The notes under the pieces: model-generated
What the model was told of the DNA's origin: nothing
Seen by the model: the letters and a program-made list of their open reading frames with translations, nothing else
Database searches by the model: none
DNA from: Lentisphaerae bacterium GWF2_44_16
GTDB taxonomy: Bacteria > Verrucomicrobiota > Lentisphaeria > Victivallales > GWF2-45-14
Direction: 5' to 3'
DNA length: 55,258 nucleotides
Assembly: GCA_001803225.1 (NCBI GenBank)
Contig: MHBF01000193.1
Location: 1 to 55,258, forward strand
Made by a program: the position numbers and the translations under genes
Part shown: positions 22,811 through 31,664 of the stretch, piece after piece
Layout of the letters: every line of letters starts with the position of its first letter
Numbering within the stretch: the first letter of the stretch is position 1

Positions 22811-25720
22811 TCAATTGTCCGCAGAGTGTTTTATCTTCAGATTTTTTATGAAGCCTTTGAACCAATTTTTGTCGTAGCCGCCGACTACAGTTGTCGTGTC
22901 GTTGCGTCCGGGACCGGGGCAGGGGAGCTTAGCGCTTGCCTGTTCGTTGACATGGAAAAGCATCTCACTGAGATTATAAACGACTTTAACTGATGACCAT
23001 TTTCCGGTTTCAACGGCTAGACCTGAATTCAGTTGTATCTGATTGCCGAGGTTGTCAAGAAAGATCCCTTTCAATTTTCCGTCTTCCATGAAGAGCTCAA
23101 GCGAACCCAGTATATGGGAGCGGTTGCTTACCAGTATTTGTTTCCCTTTCGGATTTTCCAGGAAGACATCAAAACTCAAAGTAAAGGCGCTTCTTCTGGG
23201 AATTGCCCCGGCCGGGAAAACCAGGTGTTCCCCGATTCCGTCAAAAGTCCATGCCGGGCTTCCATCTTTTTCAACAATCTCAGCCGCGCTTTTTACGGCT
23301 TCCTTCGGATAAGATTTTATGGAAATAAAAGCTGTAGTGTCGCGCGCTTCGGAAGCGCCTCTCCATGTAGCCTGTGCCGCGTATCCGCCGCAAAGCCCCC
23401 AGAGCATTCTTCCGGCGGCGCATGTGATGACTGTTCCCGTATCGGGATTTATCCTGTATTCGATATCAGGTATCTGCCAGGACGGCGCTGTTACGGAAAC
23501 AGGTTTTTTTACCGTATCGGAGTAAACAGTTATGATGCCGTTTTTGCCGCTGTTTTTTTCGCTGTTCAGTATAATCGGTTTGCTTCGGTATATTTTTCCT
23601 GATTCGGCAATGGCCTGCATGTGGATGATTGAACGCGGCATATCGGGAAGAATTCCGGCGCTGAAATATGCCTCACGTGCTTTCAGGTGTTTCGGATGAA
23701 AGGCCTGCCTCATGAAACGGCTGAGTGTCAGCGTCGGAGTACCCATACCGGGAACGCCGTAAATTTCTGTTGCCAATATTTGTTTGACAGGGATTTTTTG
23801 TACAAAAAATCCGGGCAGATTGATTTCTATAATAGCATTTTCCGTAAACTCGACAGGTATCGCGGCATAAATTTTTCTCGGCGTCAGGCTCAGTGAAAAA
23901 TCTTTGAAGGCATATGTGTTACCCTCGCTGACAGATGGGTAATCGGTCGGCCAGCTGTAGGAGTTATCCGTCAGCCATTTTATCCCTTTTCCATTAATAG
24001 TGATAGAACCGTTGAGAGTATTTTCATGGTTCGGCATGTTCTGCATGTAAAAGGCTATCACCTTGTGTTCAGGCGTTTCGCGCCATATCATCTCGCCCGC
24101 TTTCTGAGCGGTGTAAATGACAGCGTTTTCATCCAGCAGTTCTACGTACGCGAGTTCTTCGCCGGACGCGAAATCCACTGTGAAAGCGTCTTTTCCCGTC
24201 ATTTTAAAATCAGCCTTCAATGGTTTAAGCATATCTCTCAGCGGCTGTTTCACCCATTTATAGTCCCAGTTCCACGTGCCGCGCAGTTCGAGATACTGGA
24301 AGCCATCTTCAAAAGTCAGATCTTTGCCTTTGTAATTGATTTTCAGTTTTGGAAGCAATACCTGATGGGAAACATAATTTTCCGATGCCTCGAAAAAGCG
24401 GTGTTCATTCAATTCGGAGGAATTGAATTTCACGGCGGGGAATTTTATAACCTCTTTTCCGTTGATGTCATGAAAAGACAGTTCAACAGTGTATTCAGTG
24501 TTCTTGTCCGAATCGGGAACATTCAGGAGTTCAACATTGATTCGCTCCCCGGCACAGAGAGTTTTGCGATAGCTCATAATCAGGTTGGGGATATTCATAT
24601 CGTCGCCGGGGACAGGTGCGGGCTGTTCATTTTTCAGTTTCGCCATGTAATAGCGCATGAGGCGTTTTGATGAAAAGGAATTATAAACAGTAGGCCGCAG
24701 GCTGGTGTTTTCATTCTGTTCGTCCCATTCGGGTATGATGATGATGTCGGGTTTTGCCGCCATGGCTGTTTCCATTGATTCGCGGAGCGTGGAGGTGCCG
24801 TAGCAGCTCAGGTTTCCCCCTATGCGCGTGCAGTTCTCATGCCCGACGCGGACGACGAGCGCAAAATATTTATTCTTGAATTCCGGTTCTGATATGACGC
24901 TTTTACCGATGCCGATTATGAAGTCCCGGTAAAAATCTGTGGCAAAACGCCGTTCGCCTTCGACTTGTATCGCCCATGCTGTCAGATAAAGCCCGTCCGT
25001 GTCCCGGATGATTTCCCGGAAATCAGCCTTTATCTTTTCGATGTCCTCAGGAGTAATTGCTCCGCTCTTGTACCTTCCCTGCCAGTATGGAAAATATTTT
25101 CCGCATGCGGCTCCTATCTGCGGAAGAAAAATAAATTTATCACCGTATTTTTCACGGTAGCGATCAAAGAGTTTTTTCCATTCTTTCGATGAACCGCCGC
25201 CGTATGAAGATACCAGCAGTTTACCGTCAATTTTCAGTGAATGGGGACTGTTCAGGGCAGGGACTATTACGGTTTCCAATATCTTGATGCCTTCATCCGT
25301 TTTTAGACGCGAGCCTTGCAGTTCGGGTATCAACGTGAAACCCGGGACAGGTGTTTTTGCGCAGAGTTTATAGAGGTAATCGGAACCTGTCTTTCCCGGC
25401 AGACAGGCTAGACCATCCATTCCGTACGAAATAACCGTTTCCTGCATTTTATGAAAATTGGGAGAAGAGAGACGTGTTTCCGGGTTGTTGTCATTTAATT
25501 CCGGGTCAACAAGCAGTGGCGTGTCCACCCAACGCCCGATATAATTCAGCTGAGCGTTATATTTGAATTGCGCGCGGGAATAGACCAGAGTACGCGGCAC
25601 TTTCATCTTGCGCGGTCCCGATTTCAACATGGCCTGCCAGGATTTTTCCGTATCAGGATTCTGTGCGGATACTCCGAATACGCAAAGCATGAGAGTTGTC
25701 AATAGTGCGAGCCTTAACAT
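22811..25720 (-). CDS. Secreted glycoside hydrolase, GH71-like, with C-terminal LamG-type domain
   Basis: 969 residues. A signal peptide (MLRLALLTTLMLCVFGVSA) leads to a TIM-barrel region of about 340 residues (YGMDGLACLPGK, KLLVSSYGG, DGLYLTAWAIQVEG, IIIIPEWDEQNE) resembling alpha-1,3-glucanase family GH71 or the related GH99. Beta-rich modules follow, then a concanavalin/LamG-type domain at the end (WTFDGIGEHLVFPAG... GKWSSVKVVYN). The likely role is attack on an extracellular polysaccharide; the family call is tentative. The ATG follows AGGAGG by six bases and overlaps the end of the GH20-like gene by seven, so the two are coupled. It is the last gene of the lacI locus. Confidence 0.6.
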   Translation of the reverse strand: MLRLALLTTLMLCVFGVSAQNPDTEKSWQAMLKSGPRKMKVPRTLVYSRAQFKYNAQLNYIGRWVDTPLLVDPELNDNNPETRLSSPNFHKMQETVISYGMDGLACLPGKTGSDYLYKLCAKTPVPGFTLIPELQGSRLKTDEGIKILETVIVPALNSPHSLKIDGKLLVSSYGGGSSKEWKKLFDRYREKYGDKFIFLPQIGAACGKYFPYWQGRYKSGAITPEDIEKIKADFREIIRDTDGLYLTAWAIQVEGERRFATDFYRDFIIGIGKSVISEPEFKNKYFALVVRVGHENCTRIGGNLSCYGTSTLRESMETAMAAKPDIIIIPEWDEQNENTSLRPTVYNSFSSKRLMRYYMAKLKNEQPAPVPGDDMNIPNLIMSYRKTLCAGERINVELLNVPDSDKNTEYTVELSFHDINGKEVIKFPAVKFNSSELNEHRFFEASENYVSHQVLLPKLKINYKGKDLTFEDGFQYLELRGTWNWDYKWVKQPLRDMLKPLKADFKMTGKDAFTVDFASGEELAYVELLDENAVIYTAQKAGEMIWRETPEHKVIAFYMQNMPNHENTLNGSITINGKGIKWLTDNSYSWPTDYPSVSEGNTYAFKDFSLSLTPRKIYAAIPVEFTENAIIEINLPGFFVQKIPVKQILATEIYGVPGMGTPTLTLSRFMRQAFHPKHLKAREAYFSAGILPDMPRSIIHMQAIAESGKIYRSKPIILNSEKNSGKNGIITVYSDTVKKPVSVTAPSWQIPDIEYRINPDTGTVITCAAGRMLWGLCGGYAAQATWRGASEARDTTAFISIKSYPKEAVKSAAEIVEKDGSPAWTFDGIGEHLVFPAGAIPRRSAFTLSFDVFLENPKGKQILVSNRSHILGSLELFMEDGKLKGIFLDNLGNQIQLNSGLAVETGKWSSVKVVYNLSEMLFHVNEQASAKLPCPGPGRNDTTTVVGGYDKNWFKGFIKNLKIKHSADN

Positions 25721-27180
25721 TTATTGCCTCCTTGTTTTATTTTACCTTCTAATTCAAATCTTCTCAGAAAAGATGTTTTCTTATCGCTCTTATTCTCTGC
25801 TTCAAAACGCAGGTGAAATTTCCGCTTTCCTCCCGCAAGTTCTGAAAGATCTATTTTGCTTCCGGATAAACTTGTGTTCTCGGATATAACTGTATTTTCC
25901 GATGAGGCCGCGGTTCTGAAAATGATAAAACTTTTTCCCGGGCATTTCATCCAGACTTTTATGGATACACTTTCAAAAAGCTTATCTTTTCCAGCGTCAA
26001 AATCATAATCTATATATCCATGTCTCAATGCTTTTATTTCCAGAGAAGAAGGATAGCGGGGAGGCGTCATGGGGTCAGCCGATACAGGCCACTCCATAAA
26101 TCTCAAATCACGCCAGCCTGAAGAATTATAAATGCCCTCTCCATCTATTTTGAAATCATATATTTTCCTGAAGCTGCCTTCCTGAATGATATTTTTCATT
26201 CCTTTTATTTTTTTCAAAACCCTGTTTTTCTCCGGAATTCTGCCGGGATTATTGAAGAAAAAACCATGCTGTGTTATGAGGTTTTTCAGATATCTGAAAT
26301 TATGTTTATTCAAGTGGCACCAGGAGGTCGCCAGCATGCCTTTCAGTTTTTCTGTCCTCTTTGCATGAGCGTAATTTGTGAAGAGAAAACTGTTGACTTC
26401 AAAATTGGGAGCGCCCAGAGTTTCAAAACCTTTTTTCTGAAGATAGAGCGTTGTGGGAAATTCTTTTGCCGGTTCATAATGCCAGTCGCACAGTATTATA
26501 TCGCGCGGCAGCAGATCAATCGCACGGGATAGATAATCGGGTTTGCCCCCGTAACAGCCGGATTGGCAGAATGAGGCCTCTGAAAAATTTTCAGTATCCA
26601 AAAGCCCGTCCGCCCACATCATCGTCCTGATATTTCTTCTGGAAAGATAAGCATGAAGTTTTTTTATGTCTTCGGCAAAAACTTTATATGCTTTTTTATT
26701 CTTACATGATGGACATCTCAGGAGCGGGGTCCTGCTGCGCGGATCATAACTTGTCAGGGCCTCATCGTGTCCGATATGAAAGTAACGGGGCTTGAAGATA
26801 TCAATAACTTCATCCATAAGTTCAAAGACAAAGTCATAAAGCCCGGGCGCGCTTGTGCAATATACCTTTGACGCGGGCTCAAGAAACTCAGGATGCGTGT
26901 CTGTAATGTAATTGACATGGGAGAACAGAGGTATAAGGGGAATGATATCAATGTTTCTGTTTTTTGAATATTCGACGAGGTCTTTTATGGTGTTTTTTTC
27001 AAGTGCCCAGGGAGCGGATATTTCAGGATGCGAATCATAGTTCATTCCTTTTTCCAGTTCAATACATAGAGTATTCAGTCCGGCTTTTGCGGCGGCGTCA
27101 ATAATCCTATTTATAACGTCCGCATCGGACGGCCCCAGCCGCAAGGTGCAGAAAAATCCCTTAATACATTCCTGTTTCAT
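25714..27180 (-). CDS. GH20-type beta-N-acetylhexosaminidase-like protein, cytoplasmic
   Basis: 488 residues from the ATG at 27180, preceded by AGGA at nine bases; the frame is open to 27258 but that part has no ribosome-binding site and reads as the end of the pilin region. The catalytic motif HIGHDE (Asp139-Glu140) of family GH20 is present, with the barrel strand DIIPLIPLFSHVNY before it. A beta-sandwich follows from about residue 380. There is no signal peptide, so it should act in the cytoplasm on imported fragments, probably removing N-acetylhexosamine or a related sugar from chain ends. It lies between a pseudopilin gene and the secreted GH71-like gene in one operon. Confidence 0.75.
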   Translation of the reverse strand: MKQECIKGFFCTLRLGPSDADVINRIIDAAAKAGLNTLCIELEKGMNYDSHPEISAPWALEKNTIKDLVEYSKNRNIDIIPLIPLFSHVNYITDTHPEFLEPASKVYCTSAPGLYDFVFELMDEVIDIFKPRYFHIGHDEALTSYDPRSRTPLLRCPSCKNKKAYKVFAEDIKKLHAYLSRRNIRTMMWADGLLDTENFSEASFCQSGCYGGKPDYLSRAIDLLPRDIILCDWHYEPAKEFPTTLYLQKKGFETLGAPNFEVNSFLFTNYAHAKRTEKLKGMLATSWCHLNKHNFRYLKNLITQHGFFFNNPGRIPEKNRVLKKIKGMKNIIQEGSFRKIYDFKIDGEGIYNSSGWRDLRFMEWPVSADPMTPPRYPSSLEIKALRHGYIDYDFDAGKDKLFESVSIKVWMKCPGKSFIIFRTAASSENTVISENTSLSGSKIDLSELAGGKRKFHLRFEAENKSDKKTSFLRRFELEGKIKQGGNKC

Positions 27181-27191
27181 GTCTAAAGATC

Positions 27192-27860
27192 CTATTGATT
27201 TATAAAAATGTTTTGCGATATTTTTGTCAGCGGCGCGGTATCGGCGTGCATGTCGCACCAGAGGAGATTTGTTTTTCCATTATGTCTAAATCCCAAACGA
27301 GTCGGATAGTTCGCTGTTGTAAAGAGCGCATCGGATCTGCCGTCTATATTTTCAGTAATATATACAAGGGATCCCGGGTTCTTGATCTGATTATTTTTAA
27401 TTGTCATGCCTACTGTATTGCCGAATGTCGTCTCGCAAATCATATAACTCCAGTGACGGTATGTGAAGCCAACCCATGTCGCAAATGGAGGATTTAGTTT
27501 TTCTGGACAGCCATTGATTCTATTTCCGCTACCCCACACTTGAGTCGGAATATTTGTGAGATACAGCTCTCTCAGTGGGCAGTAATAGCAGTCCCAGTAT
27601 CCTCCGTATGACGTGGTCGCACTGCTTTTGGGAGCGGGCTGCGGCATATACCCGTCAAAATCATTGGAATATTCAGATACTATAATGCCCCACTGCTTGA
27701 GGTTGTTAATGCATACTATCTGCCGGGAGAGCCCTTTTGCCTTTGAGAGGGCGGGAAAAAGCAATGCCGCGAGTATCGCGATTATCGCTATCACAATGAG
27801 GAGCTCGATAAGAGTGAATCTGCATAATTTACCCAATTTTGTTTTTCTTTTATAAAACAT
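27192..27860 (-). CDS. Type II/IV pseudopilin-like protein (locus 1)
   Basis: 222 residues. The N-terminus [20 protein letters not shown] is a type IV prepilin-like signal: basic leader of 14 residues, Phe15, Glu19 and a hydrophobic helix. The residue before Phe15 is Arg, not the usual Gly. After the helix comes [19 protein letters not shown], then a globular region and an end ([17 protein letters not shown]) of the H-x9-DG type seen in DUF1559-like proteins. It is encoded one base after lacI and before the two glycosidase genes. It probably sits in the inner membrane or is displayed outside; a link to glycosidase secretion or glycan binding is my inference. Confidence 0.82.
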   Translation of the reverse strand: MFYKRKTKLGKLCRFTLIELLIVIAIIAILAALLFPALSKAKGLSRQIVCINNLKQWGIIVSEYSNDFDGYMPQPAPKSSATTSYGGYWDCYYCPLRELYLTNIPTQVWGSGNRINGCPEKLNPPFATWVGFTYRHWSYMICETTFGNTVGMTIKNNQIKNPGSLVYITENIDGRSDALFTTANYPTRLGFRHNGKTNLLWCDMHADTAPLTKISQNIFINQ

Positions 27861-27861
27861 A

Positions 27862-28818
27862 TCAGCATGATCTCCTTATTATAAGTTCAGGTTCTATCCG
27901 TACTTTTCTATAGTCATCATCTTTAGAATTCATTCTGTGAATGAAGCAGTTGATAAGCTCTTCGCTTATGGTGTTTATCTTCTGGTCTATTGTTGTCAGA
28001 GGCGGGTTTGAGTATTCTGAGATATCTATATTATTGAAGCCTATGACTGCTATGTCATCCGGTACTTTGAAACCTTTTTCAACGGCGCTTTTGATTGTGG
28101 CAATTGCGGCTATGTCATTGTGCGCGATGAAGGCGGTTGGCTTGTCTCTGAGGGACAGTATTTCAGAAACTGCCCTGGAGGAATTTTCAAGGGAAACAGT
28201 TCCTTTGGATATCCATTTTTCGTTTACTGTAATCCCTTTTTTATTGAGCACATCCACAAACGCTTTTTCTCTGTCGTCACGATAATTAAATCCTATATAA
28301 CCTATTTTTTTGTGTCCCTGCTTTATTACATATTCTGTGGAAATACGCCCGCCTTTGTATTTATCAACATATACACAGTCAAATGGCTGTGCCTGATTTC
28401 CATAGAAAATGCTTGCCAATCCCTCATTTTTAAGTTTGAGCCCCAGTTCCATCGACACCGTTGAGCTTATTATTCCGTCAACCCGTCTTTCAAGCATTTT
28501 CTCTATGGCTTCTGAAAATTCCTCTTCAGTCTTGCACGGCAGGACAAGGCTCATATAATCATGCTTCAGGAGCCCTGATGAAATTCTGCAGGCCAGGTCC
28601 CTGTAGAAAAAATCGTCGAAAGGGAAAACTATTCCTGCCGTGAACGTTTTTCCTGTAAGAAGATTCCTTGCCGCCGGGTTCGGCCTGTAGTTTGTAAGGT
28701 TTGCCAGTTTCCTTACTTTCTCTGTCGTTTCTCCGCTTATAAGCTCGGAGCCTTTCAGCGCCCTCGAAACGGTTGAAATGGAAAGATTTAAAGTTTTTGC
28801 TATTTCTTTCTGTGTCAT
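27862..28818 (-). CDS. LacI-family transcriptional regulator
   Basis: 318 residues. The N-terminal helix-turn-helix ([23 protein letters not shown]) and hinge ([12 protein letters not shown]) are followed by a periplasmic-binding-protein type ligand domain ([34 protein letters not shown]). It presumably represses the downstream pseudopilin/GH20/GH71-like genes until a sugar is present. It is first in that operon, and its promoter is flanked by palindromic sites that fit autoregulation. Confidence 0.92.
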   Translation of the reverse strand: MTQKEIAKTLNLSISTVSRALKGSELISGETTEKVRKLANLTNYRPNPAARNLLTGKTFTAGIVFPFDDFFYRDLACRISSGLLKHDYMSLVLPCKTEEEFSEAIEKMLERRVDGIISSTVSMELGLKLKNEGLASIFYGNQAQPFDCVYVDKYKGGRISTEYVIKQGHKKIGYIGFNYRDDREKAFVDVLNKKGITVNEKWISKGTVSLENSSRAVSEILSLRDKPTAFIAHNDIAAIATIKSAVEKGFKVPDDIAVIGFNNIDISEYSNPPLTTIDQKINTISEELINCFIHRMNSKDDDYRKVRIEPELIIRRSC

Positions 28819-28827
28819 ATATCAAAC

Positions 28828-28835
28828 CTTTGCAT
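28828..28835. promoter_or_regulatory. Second LacI-type half-site over the lacI start
   Basis: CTTTGCAT (28828-28835) repeats the right half of the operator at 28878-28893. On the coding strand it lies at the expected transcription start, and its AAAGG is also the lacI ribosome-binding site. Confidence 0.5.
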
Positions 28836-28841
28836 AAAGAT

Positions 28842-28870
28842 ATTATATATACAAAAAAGGTATTTGTCAA
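28842..28870 (-). promoter_or_regulatory. Consensus sigma-70 promoter of the lacI locus
   Basis: Minus strand TTGACA (28870-28865), 17-base spacer, TATAAT (28847-28842): both hexamers are perfect. It would give a leader of only about 17 bases before the lacI ATG. A promoter this strong needs a repressor, which fits the flanking LacI-type sites. Confidence 0.88.
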
Positions 28871-28877
28871 GACCTTA

Positions 28878-28893
28878 ATGCAAGGCTTTGCAT
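28878..28893. promoter_or_regulatory. LacI-type operator
   Basis: ATGCAAGGCTTTGCAT is a 16-bp palindrome with one mismatched pair and a central GC step of the kind LacI-family proteins use (ATGCAAAG half-sites). It sits eight bases upstream of the -35 box. Confidence 0.65.
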
Positions 28894-29037
28894 GAAAATA
28901 CGATTTTTCTTTTTGTGACATAATGTCGCCGGGGCTTTATTTTCATTTTCCTGCCTTCCGTGGCATTGTGTCTCTGTTTGCATTTTGCTCTTTTGCTAAT
29001 ATTTTAAAATACAGGAACTTATGATTTCGATTATCCT

Positions 29038-29054
29038 TTGGCAGGTATTATGCT
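29038..29054 (+). promoter_or_regulatory. Possible sigma-54 promoter of clpB
   Basis: TTGGCAGGTATTATGCT has the invariant GG and GC of sigma-54 promoters with exactly ten bases between, and matches the wider consensus (TTGGCACG-N4-TTGCW) at all but three positions. It lies 34 bases before the clpB ATG, giving a short leader. No good sigma-70 pair and no CIRCE element is seen here. Confidence 0.4.
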
Positions 29055-29087
29055 AAATAGGCGCTGATAACAAGGAGTATTTACTTT

Positions 29088-31661
29088 ATGGATATGGAAA
29101 AACTTACAAATAAATCCCGTGAAGCAATGATGGCCGCTCGCAACATAGCTGTTGAAAAAGGGCATCATGAACTGCATCCTGTGCATTTGCTCAAGGCCCT
29201 GATTTCGCAGGACAACGGGCTTATTCCTTCATTGTTGAAAAAGCTGAACCCTGGCAATTCCCTTGCGGCAAAAGTTGATAAGGAACTTGCCGCGCTGCCG
29301 TCTGTAAGCGGGCCGGGGGCTCAGCAGGTTTACAGTTCGCGCGACTTCAGTCAGGTACTCATAAACGCTAAAGATCTCGCTGAAAATATGAAGGATGAAT
29401 TCATAAGCGTCGAGCATCTTTTCATAGCCTTGCTTGAAGATAAAAAATGCGGAAAACTTTTAAAGAACGAAGGAATAGATTCTGAAAAAATACTATCCGC
29501 CCTGAAAGAAGTCAGAGGCAATCAGCGCGTTACTTCTGAAGACCCGGAGAATACTTTTGAGGCGCTCCAGAAATACGGCAGAGACCTTACCGAATTGGCG
29601 AGAAAAGAAAAACTTGATCCTGTCATAGGACGTGACGAAGAGATAAGGAGGGTCATTCAGATTCTTTCAAGAAGAACTAAAAATAATCCCGTTCTAATCG
29701 GCGAACCGGGCGTAGGCAAAACCGCCATAGTCGAAGGTCTTGCCATCAGGATTATCCGCGGCGATGTGCCGGAGGGTTTGAAAAACCGCAAACTTGTAGC
29801 CCTTGACATGGGCGCTCTGATCGCAGGCGCAAAATATCGTGGAGAATTTGAAGAACGATTGAAAGCAGTTCTTAAGGAGATTACTTCAAGCGCCGGAGAC
29901 ATAATACTTTTCATAGATGAACTTCATACTGTTGTCGGAGCGGGGGCCGCAGAAGGGGCGATGGACGCAGGCAACCTTTTGAAACCTATGCTGGCAAGGG
30001 GCGAACTGCATTGCATTGGCGCCACAACATTGGACGAATACAGAAAGCATGTGGAGAAAGATGCCGCCCTTGAACGCCGTTTTCAAGCGGTACTGGTGCC
30101 TCAGCCCAGCGTTGAAGACACTATTTCCATACTTAGAGGGCTCCGTGAAAGATATGAAGTGCATCATGGCGTTAAAATCAAAGACGCAGCCCTGATTGCC
30201 GCTGCCACTCTTTCGGATAAATATATTTCGGACAGGTTTCTTCCTGATAAGGCCATAGACCTTGTTGACGAAGCCGCCGCCAAACTCAGGACTGAAATCG
30301 ACAGCAGTCCCGTCGAAATTGACGAGTTGGACAGACGTTCGATGCGGCTCGAAATTGAAAGCGCCGGCTTGAAGAAGGAAACAGACGATTCATCAAAAGA
30401 AAGGCTTAAAGTCATTGAAGAGGAACTCGCCGAACTGAAGAGCAAAAATACAGAGTTGAAGGCACAGTGGGAAAATGAAAAGAAATCTATTGCCGATATG
30501 AGAACACTTATGGAGGCGCTTGAACTTTCCCGTCAGAAGCTCGAAAAGGCCGAACGCGATTATGATTTGAACCGCGCCGCTGAACTCAGGCACGGCACCA
30601 TACCGGGGATTGAAAAAAGAATTCATGATCTGGAAACCAAACTCCGTGATGAGGGTGGAGAAAAACGCCTCTTGAAAGAGATTGTCGATGAAGAAGACAT
30701 TGCCGAAATAGTCAGCCGCTGGACCCATATTCCTGTAAACAAGCTGGTGCAGAGTGAAAAAGATAAACTTCTTTCTCTTGATGAACAGCTTCATAAACGT
30801 GTTGTCGGACAGAATGAGGCGGTCTCCGCCGTGGCGGACGCGGTACTCAGAGCGAGAGCGGGGATGAAAGACCCGAACCGTCCTATAGCGTCATTTATTT
30901 TTCTCGGCCCCACCGGTGTCGGCAAAACCGAACTTGCCAGGGCGCTTGCCGAGGACCTCTTCGACGATGAAAGGGCGATGATACGGATTGACATGTCCGA
31001 GTATATGGAAAAACATAGTGTATCCAGACTGATAGGCGCGCCTCCGGGATATATCGGCTATGATGAAGGCGGCCAGCTTTCAGAGGCCGTAAGGCGCCGC
31101 CCGTATTCCGTTGTTCTTTTCGATGAAATAGAAAAAGCCCATCAGGATGTTTTCAATATTTTCCTCCAGATATTGGAGGATGGCAGAATTACGGATTCTC
31201 ACGGCAGGACAGTCAACTTCAAGAACACCATCATAATAATGACTTCCAATATAGGCAGTGAATTGCTTCTGAACAGTTTGGGCAAAACGGAAACTGTAAA
31301 AGATAAACTTCTTGCCGAACTGAGAAATTTTTTCAGGCCGGAATTTTTGAACAGAATAGACGAAGTGCTTGTTTTTCATTCTCTCGATCTTGAACATCTT
31401 GTCAAGATTGTCGATATACAGTTAAAGGGATTTACCGAAAGGTTGAAAGACAGAAACATAACATTTACAGCTACGGAAGCGGCGAAAAAATATCTTGCCC
31501 GCGAAGGTTTCGATCCCGTTTACGGAGCTCGTCCCTTGAAGAGAGTAATCGTTAAGGAAATAGAAACCCCTGTTTCAAGGATGATAGTTTCCGGTGAAAT
31601 AGCCGACGGCGGTACTCTGAAACTTGACTTCAAGAAAGACGAACTTGTTTTTGGGAGATAA
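29088..31661 (+). CDS. clpB: ATP-dependent disaggregase ClpB
   Basis: 857 residues, full-length for ClpB. The N-domain (residues 1-145) is followed by the first ATPase domain with Walker [10 protein letters not shown] and Walker [10 protein letters not shown], the long coiled-coil middle domain (about 400-530) that separates ClpB from ClpA and ClpC, and the second ATPase domain with [38 protein letters not shown] and the C-terminal part. It extracts proteins from aggregates with DnaK. AAGGAG lies ten bases before the ATG. It stands alone between two carbohydrate loci and converges on the DUF5696 gene with only three bases between stops. Confidence 0.96.
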   Translation: MDMEKLTNKSREAMMAARNIAVEKGHHELHPVHLLKALISQDNGLIPSLLKKLNPGNSLAAKVDKELAALPSVSGPGAQQVYSSRDFSQVLINAKDLAENMKDEFISVEHLFIALLEDKKCGKLLKNEGIDSEKILSALKEVRGNQRVTSEDPENTFEALQKYGRDLTELARKEKLDPVIGRDEEIRRVIQILSRRTKNNPVLIGEPGVGKTAIVEGLAIRIIRGDVPEGLKNRKLVALDMGALIAGAKYRGEFEERLKAVLKEITSSAGDIILFIDELHTVVGAGAAEGAMDAGNLLKPMLARGELHCIGATTLDEYRKHVEKDAALERRFQAVLVPQPSVEDTISILRGLRERYEVHHGVKIKDAALIAAATLSDKYISDRFLPDKAIDLVDEAAAKLRTEIDSSPVEIDELDRRSMRLEIESAGLKKETDDSSKERLKVIEEELAELKSKNTELKAQWENEKKSIADMRTLMEALELSRQKLEKAERDYDLNRAAELRHGTIPGIEKRIHDLETKLRDEGGEKRLLKEIVDEEDIAEIVSRWTHIPVNKLVQSEKDKLLSLDEQLHKRVVGQNEAVSAVADAVLRARAGMKDPNRPIASFIFLGPTGVGKTELARALAEDLFDDERAMIRIDMSEYMEKHSVSRLIGAPPGYIGYDEGGQLSEAVRRRPYSVVLFDEIEKAHQDVFNIFLQILEDGRITDSHGRTVNFKNTIIIMTSNIGSELLLNSLGKTETVKDKLLAELRNFFRPEFLNRIDEVLVFHSLDLEHLVKIVDIQLKGFTERLKDRNITFTATEAAKKYLAREGFDPVYGARPLKRVIVKEIETPVSRMIVSGEIADGGTLKLDFKKDELVFGR

Positions 31662-31664
31662 TTT

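Noticed and set aside
22563-22865. 100-codon open frame on the minus strand
   Set aside because: AT-rich, no ribosome-binding site and no recognisable features; overlaps the end of the GH71-like gene.
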